Assembly: GCF_004569635.1 (NCBI RefSeq)
Contig: NZ_SPOZ01000010.1
Location: forward strand, 1 to 64,000
Length of the DNA stretch: 64,000 bases
Source of the DNA: Streptococcus sp. LYSM12
Lineage (GTDB): Bacteria > Bacillota > Bacilli > Lactobacillales > Streptococcaceae
Direction: 5' to 3'
Every line of letters starts with the position of its first letter. The first letter of the stretch is position 1. A program made the translations under genes and the position numbers. This document shows positions 29,927 through 39,019 of this stretch, one piece after another. The notes beneath the pieces are model-generated. The model ran no database searches, was not told where the DNA came from, and saw only the letters and a list, made by a program, of their open reading frames with translations.

Positions 29927-30802
29927 TCACTTCCCATATTTCTCTAATAATTTCAAACGAAACTCTAGCTCCTTGTAACGTGTCATATTTCCTGCTTTTA
30001 ACTCACTATCACGGTTTAACTGTGCCCGCCATTTATAGGCTGCTACTTCTCTTGATACATCAAAGCCAAGCAGGCTCAAGACTTCCAAGCGTTCTGCAAC
30101 TGGTTGTGTCGAAAAAACAGTTGAAAGGTTGGTCGTTTGGGTCATACTTCCTGTATTGACACGATAGAGATAGCTTGAACGATGCATGTAGGCAATCTTA
30201 TCGGCCATTAGATAGGTTTTCCATGTTGTCTTATCATCTTCACCAAATCCATCTGTTGGATAGCGAATCGTTTCAAAAAGTGATGTTTTATATAACTTAC
30301 ACCAGGGAACTGTAAAGCAGAGGCTCAGATTGTGTGGATGTCCATACTGGAAAGCAAACCATTCCTCTGGTCTATAGACTGCTTCATAGTAATCCTTATC
30401 TGTAATATGGAGATTGTAATGGCCTGTTTCCTCAACATACTGTGTAAAATTAGTAATAGCAATATCACTATCCGTACGACGGAGCAGGTCATACAAATCT
30501 TCGATATGGTTGGGGTCAATCCAATCATCACTATCGACAAAAACAAGATAGTCTCCTGTCACCATATCCAAAGCACTGTTTCGAGCCGCTCCCAGCCCCT
30601 CATTTTGCTTCTTGTGAAGTACACGAATCCGACGATCTTGTACACACAGTTGCTCGATAAGTAAACCTGTGCCGTCTGTTGAGCCATCATTGATAACGAC
30701 TATCTCCAGCTGGCTATATGTCTGCTTCATAATGCTTTCTATACACATCTTGAGATACTTTTCCCCATTATATACAGGAACTACTACACTAATTTTTTCC
30801 AT
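29927..30802 (-). CDS. GT2 family glycosyltransferase, first of operon
   Basis: A GT-A transferase of 291 residues. It shows MEKISVVVPVYNGEKYLKMC at the N-terminus, VINDGSTDGTG, LVFVDSDDW (about residue 91) and FGEDDKTTWKTYLMADK. It closely resembles the last gene of the same operon, suggesting a duplication with different donor or acceptor use. AAGGTGG precedes the ATG. It probably extends the SRR glycan after Gtf3. Confidence 0.88.
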   Translation of the reverse strand: MEKISVVVPVYNGEKYLKMCIESIMKQTYSQLEIVVINDGSTDGTGLLIEQLCVQDRRIRVLHKKQNEGLGAARNSALDMVTGDYLVFVDSDDWIDPNHIEDLYDLLRRTDSDIAITNFTQYVEETGHYNLHITDKDYYEAVYRPEEWFAFQYGHPHNLSLCFTVPWCKLYKTSLFETIRYPTDGFGEDDKTTWKTYLMADKIAYMHRSSYLYRVNTGSMTQTTNLSTVFSTQPVAERLEVLSLLGFDVSREVAAYKWRAQLNRDSELKAGNMTRYKELEFRLKLLEKYGK

Positions 30803-30902
30803 ATTTTTTCCACCTTATTCATTGACCTACATTCCATATTCGTTCACAAAAACTTTTTTCTATGCTACAAGTATAGTATAGGACATTCGATAAATCACTT
30901 AC

Positions 30903-30931
30903 ATTATACTGCTAAACAATACTGCTTGCAA
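30903..30931 (-). promoter_or_regulatory. Promoter of the glycosyltransferase operon
   Basis: TTGCAA (30926-30931), a 17-nt spacer, and TATAAT (30903-30908). It shares its -35 hexamer with the srr promoter but has no G tract, so it should be constitutively active. Confidence 0.7.
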
Positions 30932-30997
30932 TATCTTACATTTAGATTACAACTTACAACTGATATATAGATGCTTCCTAGTCTAATCACTCCTATC

Positions 30998-32833
30998 TCA
31001 CCCAAACAAACTATCCATTATTAGTTCTAAATCACTTCGTTCATCTCGTTTTTTGATACCATCTTTGACGGCTAATACATAGTCTGTAATAATCCCATCA
31101 ACATCAGAGTTAACGAAAGTGTTTATTGATTCGTCTGTATTGACAGTCCATACAACAACTTTTTTTCCCTTTGCTTTTAGGAGGTCTACTTTGTCCGATG
31201 TAGCTTCACGCTCTTCCATAATGAGGTAGTCTCCTAACAAATGTTCAATCTGTCCAAGAGCAAAATAATAAAGGTAACCTGACTGGATTTCTGGATAGGT
31301 TGTTTCAATATATTCAATAAGCTGATAGTCAAGTGACAGTAAGACAGCCTTGTCTTCAATATGTTCTGCTTTGATAAGAGAAACCATGTCATCGACCATT
31401 TTAGTATCGGCTGTTTTGCCCTTTAATTCCATAAAGAGACCTATTTTACCCTTAGCAGCCTCTATTACTTCTTCAATGGTCGGTATTGGCTGTGCAACTT
31501 TGCTTGGATCAAAATGATTTTTGACAGTCAATGTCTTTATCTCCGCTAAGGTCATTTCTGAGGAGGTACGTGACTCACCAGAAACCCTTTGAAAATCCCC
31601 ATCATGGTTTAAAACATAGGAGCCATCTTTCGTGCGTTGAATGTCAATTTCTGTCCAAGAAACACCTTCCTTTGCTGCTTCCTCAATCCCTTCAATAGTA
31701 TTTTCTGCCCCTAAGTCGCCACCTCCACGATGTGCAATGATTGCAATATTCTGTTTCTTTTGATTAAAAATATCTTCAAAAAAGTAGGTAAAAAAGAATG
31801 AAGAAGAGAGATTAAAGGCCAGTAAGAGAACCAAAGTAATTGCAATGCCCACTTTACTACGCCATTTGATTTTGTGAGGGACGTTTTTTTCCCAAGCACT
31901 AGCTTTAACAGGTATTTTCAACTGAATAGGTTGGCCCTCTTTTTGATGATAGTCATAAAAAAGAGTCGTAACGTTCAGAATAATGACTGGTGTCAATAGA
32001 AATGTTGAAAAAGCAATGACTTGTCCCAAAGATATGAGAATAAAAAAGAGTAAAAAACGAAAATCATGCTGATGATCAGCTAATCGAAGCAGAATGAATA
32101 TGAGAAGACCAAAGATGATACTGGCAGGTATGTAGATAGTTGCAATCCATTTGAGCAATCCTAAACTGAAGTCTTTTAAAAATTGCTTTCCATATTTTCG
32201 AGTCAATTTCACAGACTGTTTTAAGGCATCAAAGGTCCTACTGCCCATGATGAGAATATAGTGAAAAACAAAAATAAAGCGATAACTAATATATGTTAAC
32301 ATGAGCAGGACAACACTATAGGAAACTATATAAACAGGGTTTCCGTAAATCACTGAAGTAATAAAGTTGGGAATCTGAAAATCTTTCATTGGAGATACAG
32401 TAATTCCTATCCCAAGCAGCAGAAAAATCAAGGAAATGTAAATCATCATTATCAGACCAGCAGGACTTAAAAATTGTTTAAGAGATTTTAAACCGACCCA
32501 AATCATATGCCGAGCAGTCATTTCAATCCTACCTTCTCGAATCAAGGCACTAATCAAAATAAAGCTATTCACATCTAATCCTATTAAAACAATCATCATC
32601 ACTAGCGTTACAAGCATTAAACCCAGTCCATTAAAGCTCAGTAAAAAAGATACAAAATCACCACTTGATAAAACTGTTCGTCCAGATTGAGCTAGAAGAT
32701 AATCTAGGATAATCCTATAGATAGGATAGAAGAAAAGGCTTAAGAGACCCTTTGTTAATAATTGGTATTTGATAAATAACCAGGTAGTTCTCCCCCTATA
32801 AGCAAGGGAGCTTGAAGCGTTCATAGTTGACAT
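30998..32833 (-). CDS. Membrane glycerophosphodiester phosphodiesterase
   Basis: Hydrolyses glycerophosphodiesters, probably at the outer face of the membrane. The first ~340 residues hold about eight membrane segments, a domain often fused to this enzyme in streptococci. The C-terminal GDPD domain (about 365-590) has the catalytic HRGGGDLGAENT, the WTEIDIQRTKDGSYVLNHD motif with its Glu and Asp, and a final VDGIITDYVLAVK. Two AAGGAGAAT sequences precede the ATG in tandem. It stands alone, outside the glycosyltransferase operon. Confidence 0.9.
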   Translation of the reverse strand: MSTMNASSSLAYRGRTTWLFIKYQLLTKGLLSLFFYPIYRIILDYLLAQSGRTVLSSGDFVSFLLSFNGLGLMLVTLVMMIVLIGLDVNSFILISALIREGRIEMTARHMIWVGLKSLKQFLSPAGLIMMIYISLIFLLLGIGITVSPMKDFQIPNFITSVIYGNPVYIVSYSVVLLMLTYISYRFIFVFHYILIMGSRTFDALKQSVKLTRKYGKQFLKDFSLGLLKWIATIYIPASIIFGLLIFILLRLADHQHDFRFLLFFILISLGQVIAFSTFLLTPVIILNVTTLFYDYHQKEGQPIQLKIPVKASAWEKNVPHKIKWRSKVGIAITLVLLLAFNLSSSFFFTYFFEDIFNQKKQNIAIIAHRGGGDLGAENTIEGIEEAAKEGVSWTEIDIQRTKDGSYVLNHDGDFQRVSGESRTSSEMTLAEIKTLTVKNHFDPSKVAQPIPTIEEVIEAAKGKIGLFMELKGKTADTKMVDDMVSLIKAEHIEDKAVLLSLDYQLIEYIETTYPEIQSGYLYYFALGQIEHLLGDYLIMEEREATSDKVDLLKAKGKKVVVWTVNTDESINTFVNSDVDGIITDYVLAVKDGIKKRDERSDLELIMDSLFG

Positions 32834-33435
32834 ATTGATGATTCTCCTTAATTCTCCTTAAAGTGTTTTCTTTCCAATCTATATAGTCAGTATAGTTTAT
32901 CATAAAGAAGTAATGAATTTCAATAAAATGATTAGCTACTAACATCAAGACAGGTCAAATCCGGTTAGAATTTTCTATATAAGCATCTATCATCGCTCAC
33001 TTAATTACTCTATGATTGTAGCAAATGCGATACCTATCCTCTCTTGAGAAATCTGTCACTGGCAACTAAAGGGTCTGCTATAAGACAGAACAGTTGGTTT
33101 CAGTAATGAAGTTTATAAACATATCCATTATAGCAAACGGTCGTATCCCCTCTAAAATGACGAACTTTGAAATTCCTGCTTGACAGACAGGCCCTAGTGA
33201 AAAACTGACTATCTCTTCAAAACTACCCTTGAAACGACTGGTATAGCTGCTCCATACTCATCAACAATCAACATCTAATTAACAAGGAAAAAATCTCTTG
33301 CCCAGACCAGGTGCCTCTAGCGTCTTTAAAGTAGACGCAAAGCACAAAAAGCGATGATTGCTCTTACCCATCAAATCTTAAAAATAGCTCGTTCCCTCTT
33401 AAGCGAAAACAGAACTTATTCCAATTTTTAGCCCA

Positions 33436-33465
33436 GAAAAAGACTACCAGAAACAACTAGTAGCC
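33436..33465 (-). terminator. Terminator-like hairpin after gene relic
   Basis: GGCTACTAG / CTGGTAGTC followed by TTTTTC on the minus strand, about 85 bp past the stop of the relic. Confidence 0.5.
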
Positions 33466-33548
33466 TAATATCCTTTTTCACTTTGATGATAAAATGTTTC
33501 CACTTCAAAAAGGTAACTGGTAATGAAGTGTGACTTTCTGTTATATGC

Positions 33549-33770
33549 TCAACCATACATTTCTAAAGTCAATTTCTCATATAGTTCAACAGCATACTTT
33601 TTGCAATAGATGCCCCATATCATCAGAGGGAGATTTTTCCATTCTTTTACATTTTCGTATAAAAGCTCGATTTTATAACCAATTATACTGACAATTCCGA
33701 CTTTCTTTATACTCGTCAGAAATCAAGATCTTGACATCATGACTGTATCCAACTCCCGGCTAACCGTCAC
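33549..33770 (-). pseudogene. Frameshifted relic of an unidentified gene
   Basis: One frame reads GYSHDVKILISDEYKES and then breaks. The next frame continues VGIVSIIGYKIELLYENVK, then EWKNLPLMIWGIYCKK, and ends ...YEKLTLEMYG and a stop. Both have coding character and join at a plausible frameshift near 33705. No start is left. I do not recognise the family. Confidence 0.5.
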
Positions 33771-33867
33771 CTTTCACTACACCTCCATAATGAGGTAGGC
33801 AAAAAGGAGAAATTCGATGCCCTATCCTTGGGGAGAATGTGCCAGTTCCCCTTTGCTCTCTCAAAAA

Positions 33868-33966
33868 TATAGTCCTTTAGTTTAACTTTTAATACTTCGT
33901 TCACTCGCTTTACCGTACTCTAGTACAGCCTGTAGCTCGTTACCGAATACTAAAAGCAAACTAAAA
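33868..33966 (-). mobile_element. RUP-like element, inverted and decayed copy 4
   Basis: The core is reversed relative to the other copies (ACTTCGTTCACTCGC...GTACTCTAGTACAGCCTG). The right end has lost its GACTATA terminus. Confidence 0.75.
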
Positions 33967-33985
33967 CACCACAGATAACAGCTTC

Positions 33986-35728
33986 CTATCCTACTTTCTG
34001 CTGAATCTCATACATCTGAGCATAGATACCCCCGATAGCGAGAAGCTCCTCATGGCTACCTCGCTCGGCAATACGCCCTTTATCAAGCACCAAAATCTGA
34101 TCTGCATGTTGAATCGTAGACAGGCGATGAGCGATGATAAAGGTCGTCCGTCCCTCTTTTACCACTTCCATCGCATGTTGGATAATTTCTTCTGTCTCCG
34201 TATCAATGTGCGAAGTTGCTTCATCTAAAATCAAAATCTTAGGATTTGAATACAGAGTGCGGGCAAACGCAATCAGCTGCCGCTCGCCACTTGAAAATGC
34301 GGCCCCCTGTTCGACTACAGGCTCATCTATTCCCTTTTCAAGTCGTCCAAGTAAATCCTTGGCCCCAACCTTTTCCAGAGCTTCCACTATTTTCTTGCGA
34401 TTCATATCTTCCTCATTCATGCTGACATTCGTTGCAATGGTACCTGTGAATAAATAAGGATCCTGAAGAACAATTCCCATATGACTACGAACACTTTCTC
34501 GTGCATAGTCTTTGATATTTTGCCCATCAATCCAGACACCTCCCTGCTGGGAATCATAAAAGCGGTAAAGCAGGTTCATAATAGAGGTCTTGCCTGAACC
34601 AGTATGACCAACAAGAGCAATGGTCTCGCTCTTTTCAACCTCAAAGGAAATATCCTGCAAAATAGGCTTATCTGCTTCGTAGGAAAAGTGAACATGATCA
34701 AAGACCACTCGACCATCTGTCACAGTTAGACTAGCCTCCCTATCATCTTCAACAGGTTCTTCTAAGAGGACTAACAAGCGTTTGCCTGTTTCCAAGGAAC
34801 GCAACATATTAGGAAATTGCTGAATCAAGCGTCCCATGGCATCAAATACATCAGCAGTATAGCTGATATAGATAAAGAGAAGACCCGCTGTCAATTTCCA
34901 TTGACCAGCTAAAAACCGTTGTCCGATAACCGTCAAAACGAGGGTAATAACCAAGTATTTGATGAACTCCGTCATATTCCAAGTTGCGATAGACTGCGCC
35001 CATATCACTCGATTCTCAGCCCGTTTCATCTTGTTAGCTGTCTCTTCAAAGTCTTCCATAATCGCTTCTTCCTGACCATAGAGCTGAATAAGACCTGCTC
35101 CATTCATGGTTTCGTTCACCTTGGTATTAATTTCACTTCTAGCATCGTAAAAATCTTTCATAGGCTGGTCTGTCAAGCGTTTGTAGAAAAGTTGCAAACC
35201 ATAAAATGCTGGCAACAAGGTTAGTAAAACAAGACCCAGGGTCATATTCATATAAAAAATAATTCCATAGGTAAAGATGAGACGCACCAAGTTATTAAAG
35301 ATATAAACTAAGGTCGCATAAAACTGATTGCGCAAGGTTTCCGTATCGTTGACAACCCGTGTAGCAACTTTGCCTGCTGGCTTATCATCAAAATAAGAAA
35401 TCGGTAAGCGCTGCATGTGCTCATAGGTACGATTACGCAGGATTTCTGCAATCCGATTGGCGCAATGCATGAGGATTCGCGTTGAGAGATAAAAGAAGAG
35501 ACCACCGACAACATTTAAGCCCATATAAGCTGCCAGCTGTAGGAGAAAGTCCGCTTGATTAAAGACGAGACCCTTGCTCAAATCTGTCACCGGTCCATCA
35601 ATCATTCGCTGCAAGAGGATCGGTGCTAGGCGCACCAGGACAGAAGCACCAAAATAGACGAGAACGCCCAGCCCAAACAAGCCTTTAACATGACGAATTT
35701 CTTTTAATAAAGTAACAATAATTCTCAC
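33986..35728 (-). CDS. ABC exporter subunit, catalytic half
   Basis: Second half-transporter of a heterodimeric multidrug-type exporter (EfrB/YheH/LmrD class). Six membrane segments fill residues 1-310. The ATPase domain has Walker A GHTGSGKT (about residue 372), a non-consensus signature FSSGERQ and a canonical Walker B ILILDEATSHID with catalytic Glu. The GTG start overlaps the partner's stop (GTGA) with AAGGAG at 7 nt. S. suis has a fluoroquinolone exporter, SatAB, of this class; I cannot tell whether this is it. Confidence 0.88.
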   Translation of the reverse strand: MRIIVTLLKEIRHVKGLFGLGVLVYFGASVLVRLAPILLQRMIDGPVTDLSKGLVFNQADFLLQLAAYMGLNVVGGLFFYLSTRILMHCANRIAEILRNRTYEHMQRLPISYFDDKPAGKVATRVVNDTETLRNQFYATLVYIFNNLVRLIFTYGIIFYMNMTLGLVLLTLLPAFYGLQLFYKRLTDQPMKDFYDARSEINTKVNETMNGAGLIQLYGQEEAIMEDFEETANKMKRAENRVIWAQSIATWNMTEFIKYLVITLVLTVIGQRFLAGQWKLTAGLLFIYISYTADVFDAMGRLIQQFPNMLRSLETGKRLLVLLEEPVEDDREASLTVTDGRVVFDHVHFSYEADKPILQDISFEVEKSETIALVGHTGSGKTSIMNLLYRFYDSQQGGVWIDGQNIKDYARESVRSHMGIVLQDPYLFTGTIATNVSMNEEDMNRKKIVEALEKVGAKDLLGRLEKGIDEPVVEQGAAFSSGERQLIAFARTLYSNPKILILDEATSHIDTETEEIIQHAMEVVKEGRTTFIIAHRLSTIQHADQILVLDKGRIAERGSHEELLAIGGIYAQMYEIQQKVG

Positions 35729-37455
35729 TCTTCTTCTCCTTCCTGTCTTTGTTGACGTTGGTATTGCTCATAGTACCATCCCCCTTGTTCCAAGAGTTGT
35801 GCTGGGCTTCCTTCTTCGATAATATATCCATCCTCTAAAACTAAGACCCAGTCTGCATGGTGCACCGCAGACAAGCGGTGGGTCACAATAATATTGGTCT
35901 TCCCCTTTCGCTCTCGCTGAATATTTTCAATAATCTGGCGCTCCGTTCTCGCATCCACTGCCGATAGAGAATCATCTAAGATAAGCAGGTCTGGATTTCG
36001 TAAGAAAGCACGAGCAATGGAAATTCGCTGCTTCTGCCCGCCTGAAATCGATACTCCTCGCTCCCCAATCATGGTTTCTATCCCTTCTGACATTCGCTCC
36101 AAGTCCTTGGTAAAGTCTGCTGTATCGATGGCTTGAACAATCTCATCCAGCTGACTATCCTGTTTACCAAGGGCTATGTTTTCACGAACAGTTTTGGAAA
36201 AGAGAACATGCTCCTGAGGCACATAACCAATCTTATCTTCAATAGATGCCCGTTTGTAATCAAGTATCGAGTGCCCATTGAGGGTAAAACTACCACTACC
36301 AATCGGATATTGGCGCAAGAGCTGGCGAATCAAGGTCGTTTTCCCCGAACCTGTCTTTCCAACAATTCCAACCGTCTGACCAGCTTTCAGGGTCCAGGAA
36401 ATACCTGTTAGACTATTACGATCTGCCTGAGGATAACGAAAATCGTAGTCCTGAAAGGTTATCTCACGTAGGTCTCCCAGCTGCTCTGTACCGTCTTCTT
36501 CCATATCATCTCCCGTATCCACCAATTCCTGTAATTTAGCAAACGAGGTTTTTCCTGTCTGGTAGACCAAGATAAAGTCAGACAGCATCCAAAAAGGTTC
36601 TAAAAGCGACACCGTGTACAGTTGCAAAGCAATCACTTGTCCGAGCGAGACCTGCCCTTGCTCTAAAAAAATAGCTCCCAGCCCTAAAATTACAATCGTT
36701 GCCAGTCCCAATAAAATCGTTGTCATGGGATTATACAAAGATTGAAGGGCCATGATATTGTCCCCACGAAGCGCGAGATTACGGGTCCGTTCTTGGAACT
36801 TACGCTTCTGCTGTTCTTTCTTGCTGTAGGCTCTCGTAACACGAATTCCCTCAACCACTTCCAAAACTTCATCATTCAAATCTGCGATTGCTTCTCGATT
36901 AGCTGCAACTGCCTGTTCTTGTCGTTGCCCAATCATATAAATAGCCACAACCAAAATCAGCATTGGAATCAAAGCCGCAAGACTAATCTGCCAAGAGATG
37001 AAAAACATAGTTGGAATAATAAAGGCAATCATCCCACCTGCATAGACAACAATCATGAGACCGTAGCCTACCATGTCCATCAACCCCTCCACATCCGTTG
37101 AAAACCGTGTCATCACATCTCCCGAACGAAATTTTTCATAAAATGGTGTTCGCATGACTACTAACTTGTGAAAAGAACGTTGCTGCATATCAAATTTAAA
37201 CTGCACCGACGACTGAAATAACTTTAAATGCCAAATATAGGCCGTAACATACGTTAGGATGGTCACCCCTAGTAAAATCAGCATATCCTGCATCAAACTA
37301 GCTAAGGTTAAACTTCCTTGACCAATCCTGTCTACCAAGCCCTGAATAATCCTTGTTGGTACCAATAAACAAGCATCATAAACTATCAAAGTAATAGCAA
37401 CCAGCAAGTATATCCACTTGTGCTGCCTTACATACCGAATAATCAGTCCTATCAT
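35725..37455 (-). CDS. ABC exporter subunit, degenerate half
   Basis: First half-transporter of the pair (EfrA/YheI/LmrC class). Six membrane segments precede an ATPase domain with Walker A GKTGSGKT, signature SISGGQKQR and Walker B LLILDDSLSAVD. Asp replaces the usual catalytic Glu, the mark of the degenerate site in heterodimeric exporters. Two adjacent ATGs exist; AAGGAG is 3 nt from the first and 6 nt from the second, so I use the second. An intrinsic terminator and a leader ORF lie upstream. Confidence 0.88.
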   Translation of the reverse strand: MIGLIIRYVRQHKWIYLLVAITLIVYDACLLVPTRIIQGLVDRIGQGSLTLASLMQDMLILLGVTILTYVTAYIWHLKLFQSSVQFKFDMQQRSFHKLVVMRTPFYEKFRSGDVMTRFSTDVEGLMDMVGYGLMIVVYAGGMIAFIIPTMFFISWQISLAALIPMLILVVAIYMIGQRQEQAVAANREAIADLNDEVLEVVEGIRVTRAYSKKEQQKRKFQERTRNLALRGDNIMALQSLYNPMTTILLGLATIVILGLGAIFLEQGQVSLGQVIALQLYTVSLLEPFWMLSDFILVYQTGKTSFAKLQELVDTGDDMEEDGTEQLGDLREITFQDYDFRYPQADRNSLTGISWTLKAGQTVGIVGKTGSGKTTLIRQLLRQYPIGSGSFTLNGHSILDYKRASIEDKIGYVPQEHVLFSKTVRENIALGKQDSQLDEIVQAIDTADFTKDLERMSEGIETMIGERGVSISGGQKQRISIARAFLRNPDLLILDDSLSAVDARTERQIIENIQRERKGKTNIIVTHRLSAVHHADWVLVLEDGYIIEEGSPAQLLEQGGWYYEQYQRQQRQEGEEE

Positions 37456-37488
37456 CATCTTCTCCTTACATTTCTAAAAAAAGCACAC

Positions 37489-37522
37489 AAAAAACCCGAG
37501 ATAGATTAGCTCCATCCCGAGT
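37489..37522 (-). terminator. Attenuator-type terminator before ABC exporter
   Basis: An 11-bp stem (ACTCGGGATGG / CTATCTCGGGT, with a few G-U pairs) followed by TTTTTT. It lies between a 22-codon leader ORF and the exporter genes, 34 bp upstream of the start. Another hairpin (CCTTAGTGTCT / AGACTTTAGGG) overlaps the leader stop codon, so alternative folding is possible. Confidence 0.75.
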
Positions 37523-37545
37523 CCCTAAAGTCTACCAAAAAGACA

Positions 37546-37614
37546 CTAAGGCCAATACTTAGAAAGGAGCCTATTGCAAAAAACATAACTAGTCATTCCT
37601 ACACTGTTATTCAT
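37546..37614 (-). CDS. Leader peptide upstream of ABC exporter
   Basis: A 22-codon ORF beginning MNNSVGMTSYVFCN and ending YWP with stop TAG. It has an excellent ribosome site (AAAGGAG, 7 nt) and sits between a strong promoter and an intrinsic terminator. Such leaders sense ribosome stalling; in S. pneumoniae the patAB exporter is controlled by an upstream terminator. Regulation here is inferred. Confidence 0.65.
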   Translation of the reverse strand: MNNSVGMTSYVFCNRLLSKYWP

Positions 37615-37649
37615 TGTTGTTCTCCTTTCATTTTATATATACACGTATC

Positions 37650-37677
37650 ATTCTAGCAGAATCTATAAGAATGTCAA
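37650..37677 (-). promoter_or_regulatory. Promoter of leader and ABC exporter
   Basis: TTGACA (37672-37677), a 16-nt spacer ending TGC, and TAGAAT (37650-37655), giving an extended -10. It lies about 35 bp upstream of the leader ORF. Confidence 0.75.
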
Positions 37678-37803
37678 GAATTACTTGTTTTGTTAAACGT
37701 ATGAACTTAAAATTTCCAAACCTTTAGTAATAAGGCAAGCCTTTTAGTTTTGTAAGAAGTATTCCTAAGAGGAAGAAGGTACAGCATTCCCATTTTTAGA
37801 ACA

Positions 37804-37909
37804 TATAGTCTTTTAGTCTACTTTTAGTACTAGGCAACGAGTCGCAGGTAGTACTAGAGTACAGCAAGACGAGTTAACGAAGTAATAAAAGATAAACGAA
37901 ACAACTATA
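37804..37909 (+). mobile_element. RUP-like palindromic element, copy 5
   Basis: A full-length copy between the exporter promoter and the tRNA gene. Its right end is ACAACTATA rather than ATGACTATA. Confidence 0.85.
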
Positions 37910-38021
37910 ATAACTAATGTTCATTGACTATTGCTTCCCTTGCTAAACTTCAGTCCTACTTTCAACTTGGAAATAAGGATTTTTATAGAATGTTTGACAG
38001 ATTTTCCAAAATCTGGGTAGA

Positions 38022-38058
38022 AATAACAAAAAAACCTTGACACACAAGGCTTTTTGTT
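38022..38058 (-). terminator. Terminator of tRNA-Thr
   Basis: Stem CCTTG / CAAGG extended by an A5/T5 pairing, ending in a T-run on the minus strand, about 7 bp past the tRNA 3' end. Confidence 0.7.
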
Positions 38059-38064
38059 ATTTCA

Positions 38065-38137
38065 TGCTAGTTGCCGGGATTGAACCGGCGACCTCATCCT
38101 TACCATGGATGCGCTCTACCGACTGAGCTAAACCAGC
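38065..38137 (-). tRNA. tRNA-Thr (GGT anticodon)
   Basis: A 73-nt cloverleaf: acceptor GCTGGTT / AACTAGC, D-arm AGCTCAGTCGGTAGAGC, anticodon stem CATCC / GGATG with loop ATGGTAA (anticodon GGT, reading ACC), and T-arm GCCGG-TTCAATC-CCGGC. CCA is not encoded. It has its own promoter. Confidence 0.95.
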
Positions 38138-38148
38138 GATACCGTAAC

Positions 38149-38177
38149 AGTATACCAAGAAATCAATCATTTGTCAA
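38149..38177 (-). promoter_or_regulatory. Promoter of tRNA-Thr
   Basis: TTGACA (38172-38177), a 17-nt spacer ending TGG, and TATACT (38149-38154), about 11 nt upstream of the tRNA. Confidence 0.8.
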
Positions 38178-38257
38178 TTACTCCCGCAAATTTTTTATTT
38201 CTATCGAGCATTATCAGCATTCTCCGAATAAAACATGAAAACATCCCAGTAAGTTTT

Positions 38258-38344
38258 TTACTTTTTCTGTGATTTCTTCTTCATAAAATACTTACCAGAA
38301 GCCATTTCTTCTTTTAAAGTAGTTGAATTGAGGAAATCAGCCAC
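38258..38344 (-). CDS. Possible 28-residue protein
   Basis: A GTG-started ORF with AAGGAGG at 8 nt; it starts VADFLNSTTLKEEMASGKYF and has a lysine-rich end (MKKKSQKK). It lies downstream of the interrupted conjugation gene and ahead of the tRNA promoter. It may be the last gene of the element remnant or a truncated piece. I do not recognise it. Confidence 0.4.
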   Translation of the reverse strand: MADFLNSTTLKEEMASGKYFMKKKSQKK

Positions 38345-38407
38345 CGATTATCCCTCCTTACTCAATCCCACCTCTTTAGTAGGAGAGCGATTCGTTTGGT
38401 AAGACCA

Positions 38408-38790
38408 CTATCTATCCAAAAGAGAATAACCATTTGAAAAAACTGCCCTCTTTGGTTTGAAGTGCCCAAAATCCACCAAGGCCTCATCCACCGTCCCCTC
38501 AAGGGGAAATGATGTACTCCTCTTGTCCAATATAGTCTTTTCGTTTGCTTTTAGTACTAGGCAAGGAGCTGCAGGCTGTACTAGAGTACGGCAAAGCGAG
38601 TTAACGAAGTAATAAAAGATAAACTAAATGACTATAATCGACCATTCTCTTCCAGATAAAAGATGTCAAAGCTAGCACTTGTCTGTTTCTTTTTCCGCCT
38701 GGCATGTAACAGATCCAACTCCAGGAGTAACTCGTCACGGGTATTGACCTGAAAGTGACTATAAGTCACTTGATTCTGTACTTGAAACAT
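38408..38790 (-). pseudogene. Conjugation-module gene split by RUP-like insertion
   Basis: The gene starts at ATG 38790 (GAGGAGG at 8 nt) with MFQVQNQVTYSHFQVN and reads 52 codons into the RUP-like copy at 38531, which supplies a stop. If the element and one copy of the TA duplication are removed, the frame continues through LDKRSTSFPLEGTVDEAL and DFGHFKPKRAVFSNGY to a stop at 38408. The restored product is about 91 residues. The function is unknown; it is the last of a run of overlapping genes in a Tn5252-type remnant. Confidence 0.8.
38531..38636 (+). mobile_element. RUP-like element, copy 6, inserted in a gene
   Basis: A full-length copy with TA on both sides. The junctions CCAA-TA and TA-ATCG rejoin to an uninterrupted reading frame, showing directly that the element inserted at a TA dinucleotide and duplicated it. 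Confidence 0.9.
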
Positions 38791-39019
38791 GGCCACTTCC
38801 TCCTCTCGCTTTATTGTGGGCAAGGATTGTCTTTGCTTCTTCAAAGGTCACCCCATACTCGATAAACAAGGCCGTCACCTGCTCTGCCTCAAGGAGCTTT
38901 TCTTCTTCCTGAAGTCGCCCTAATTTCTCTTGTAGGTGCTGGAGCTGATTCCGTGTCTTTTCAATCTCTGCACGCTTACGAGCCACACGTTGCTCTGCCT
39001 GTCGTAATTTTTGACTCAT
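38759..39019 (-). CDS. Small coiled-coil protein of conjugative remnant
   Basis: An 86-residue, highly charged protein with heptad-like helices (RQAEQRVARKRAEIEKTRNQ, QEKLGRLQEEEKLLEAEQ). It overlaps both neighbours by a few bases, so it is translationally coupled. Small charged proteins at this place in Tn5252-type elements are uncharacterised; DNA processing is possible but not shown. Confidence 0.7.
   Translation of the reverse strand: MSQKLRQAEQRVARKRAEIEKTRNQLQHLQEKLGRLQEEEKLLEAEQVTALFIEYGVTFEEAKTILAHNKARGGSGHVSSTESSDL

Larger units (their letters stand above)
32834..33867. other. Gap with decayed sequence
   Basis: No intact gene. A gene relic occupies 33549-33770 and a terminator-like hairpin 33436-33465. 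The remainder shows no readable feature. Confidence 0.5.

Noticed and set aside
38065..38137. tRNA-Thr as attachment site of the conjugative element
   Set aside because: The remnant lies on the 5' side of the tRNA; integrases normally use the 3' end, and I see no duplicated tRNA end at the other side.
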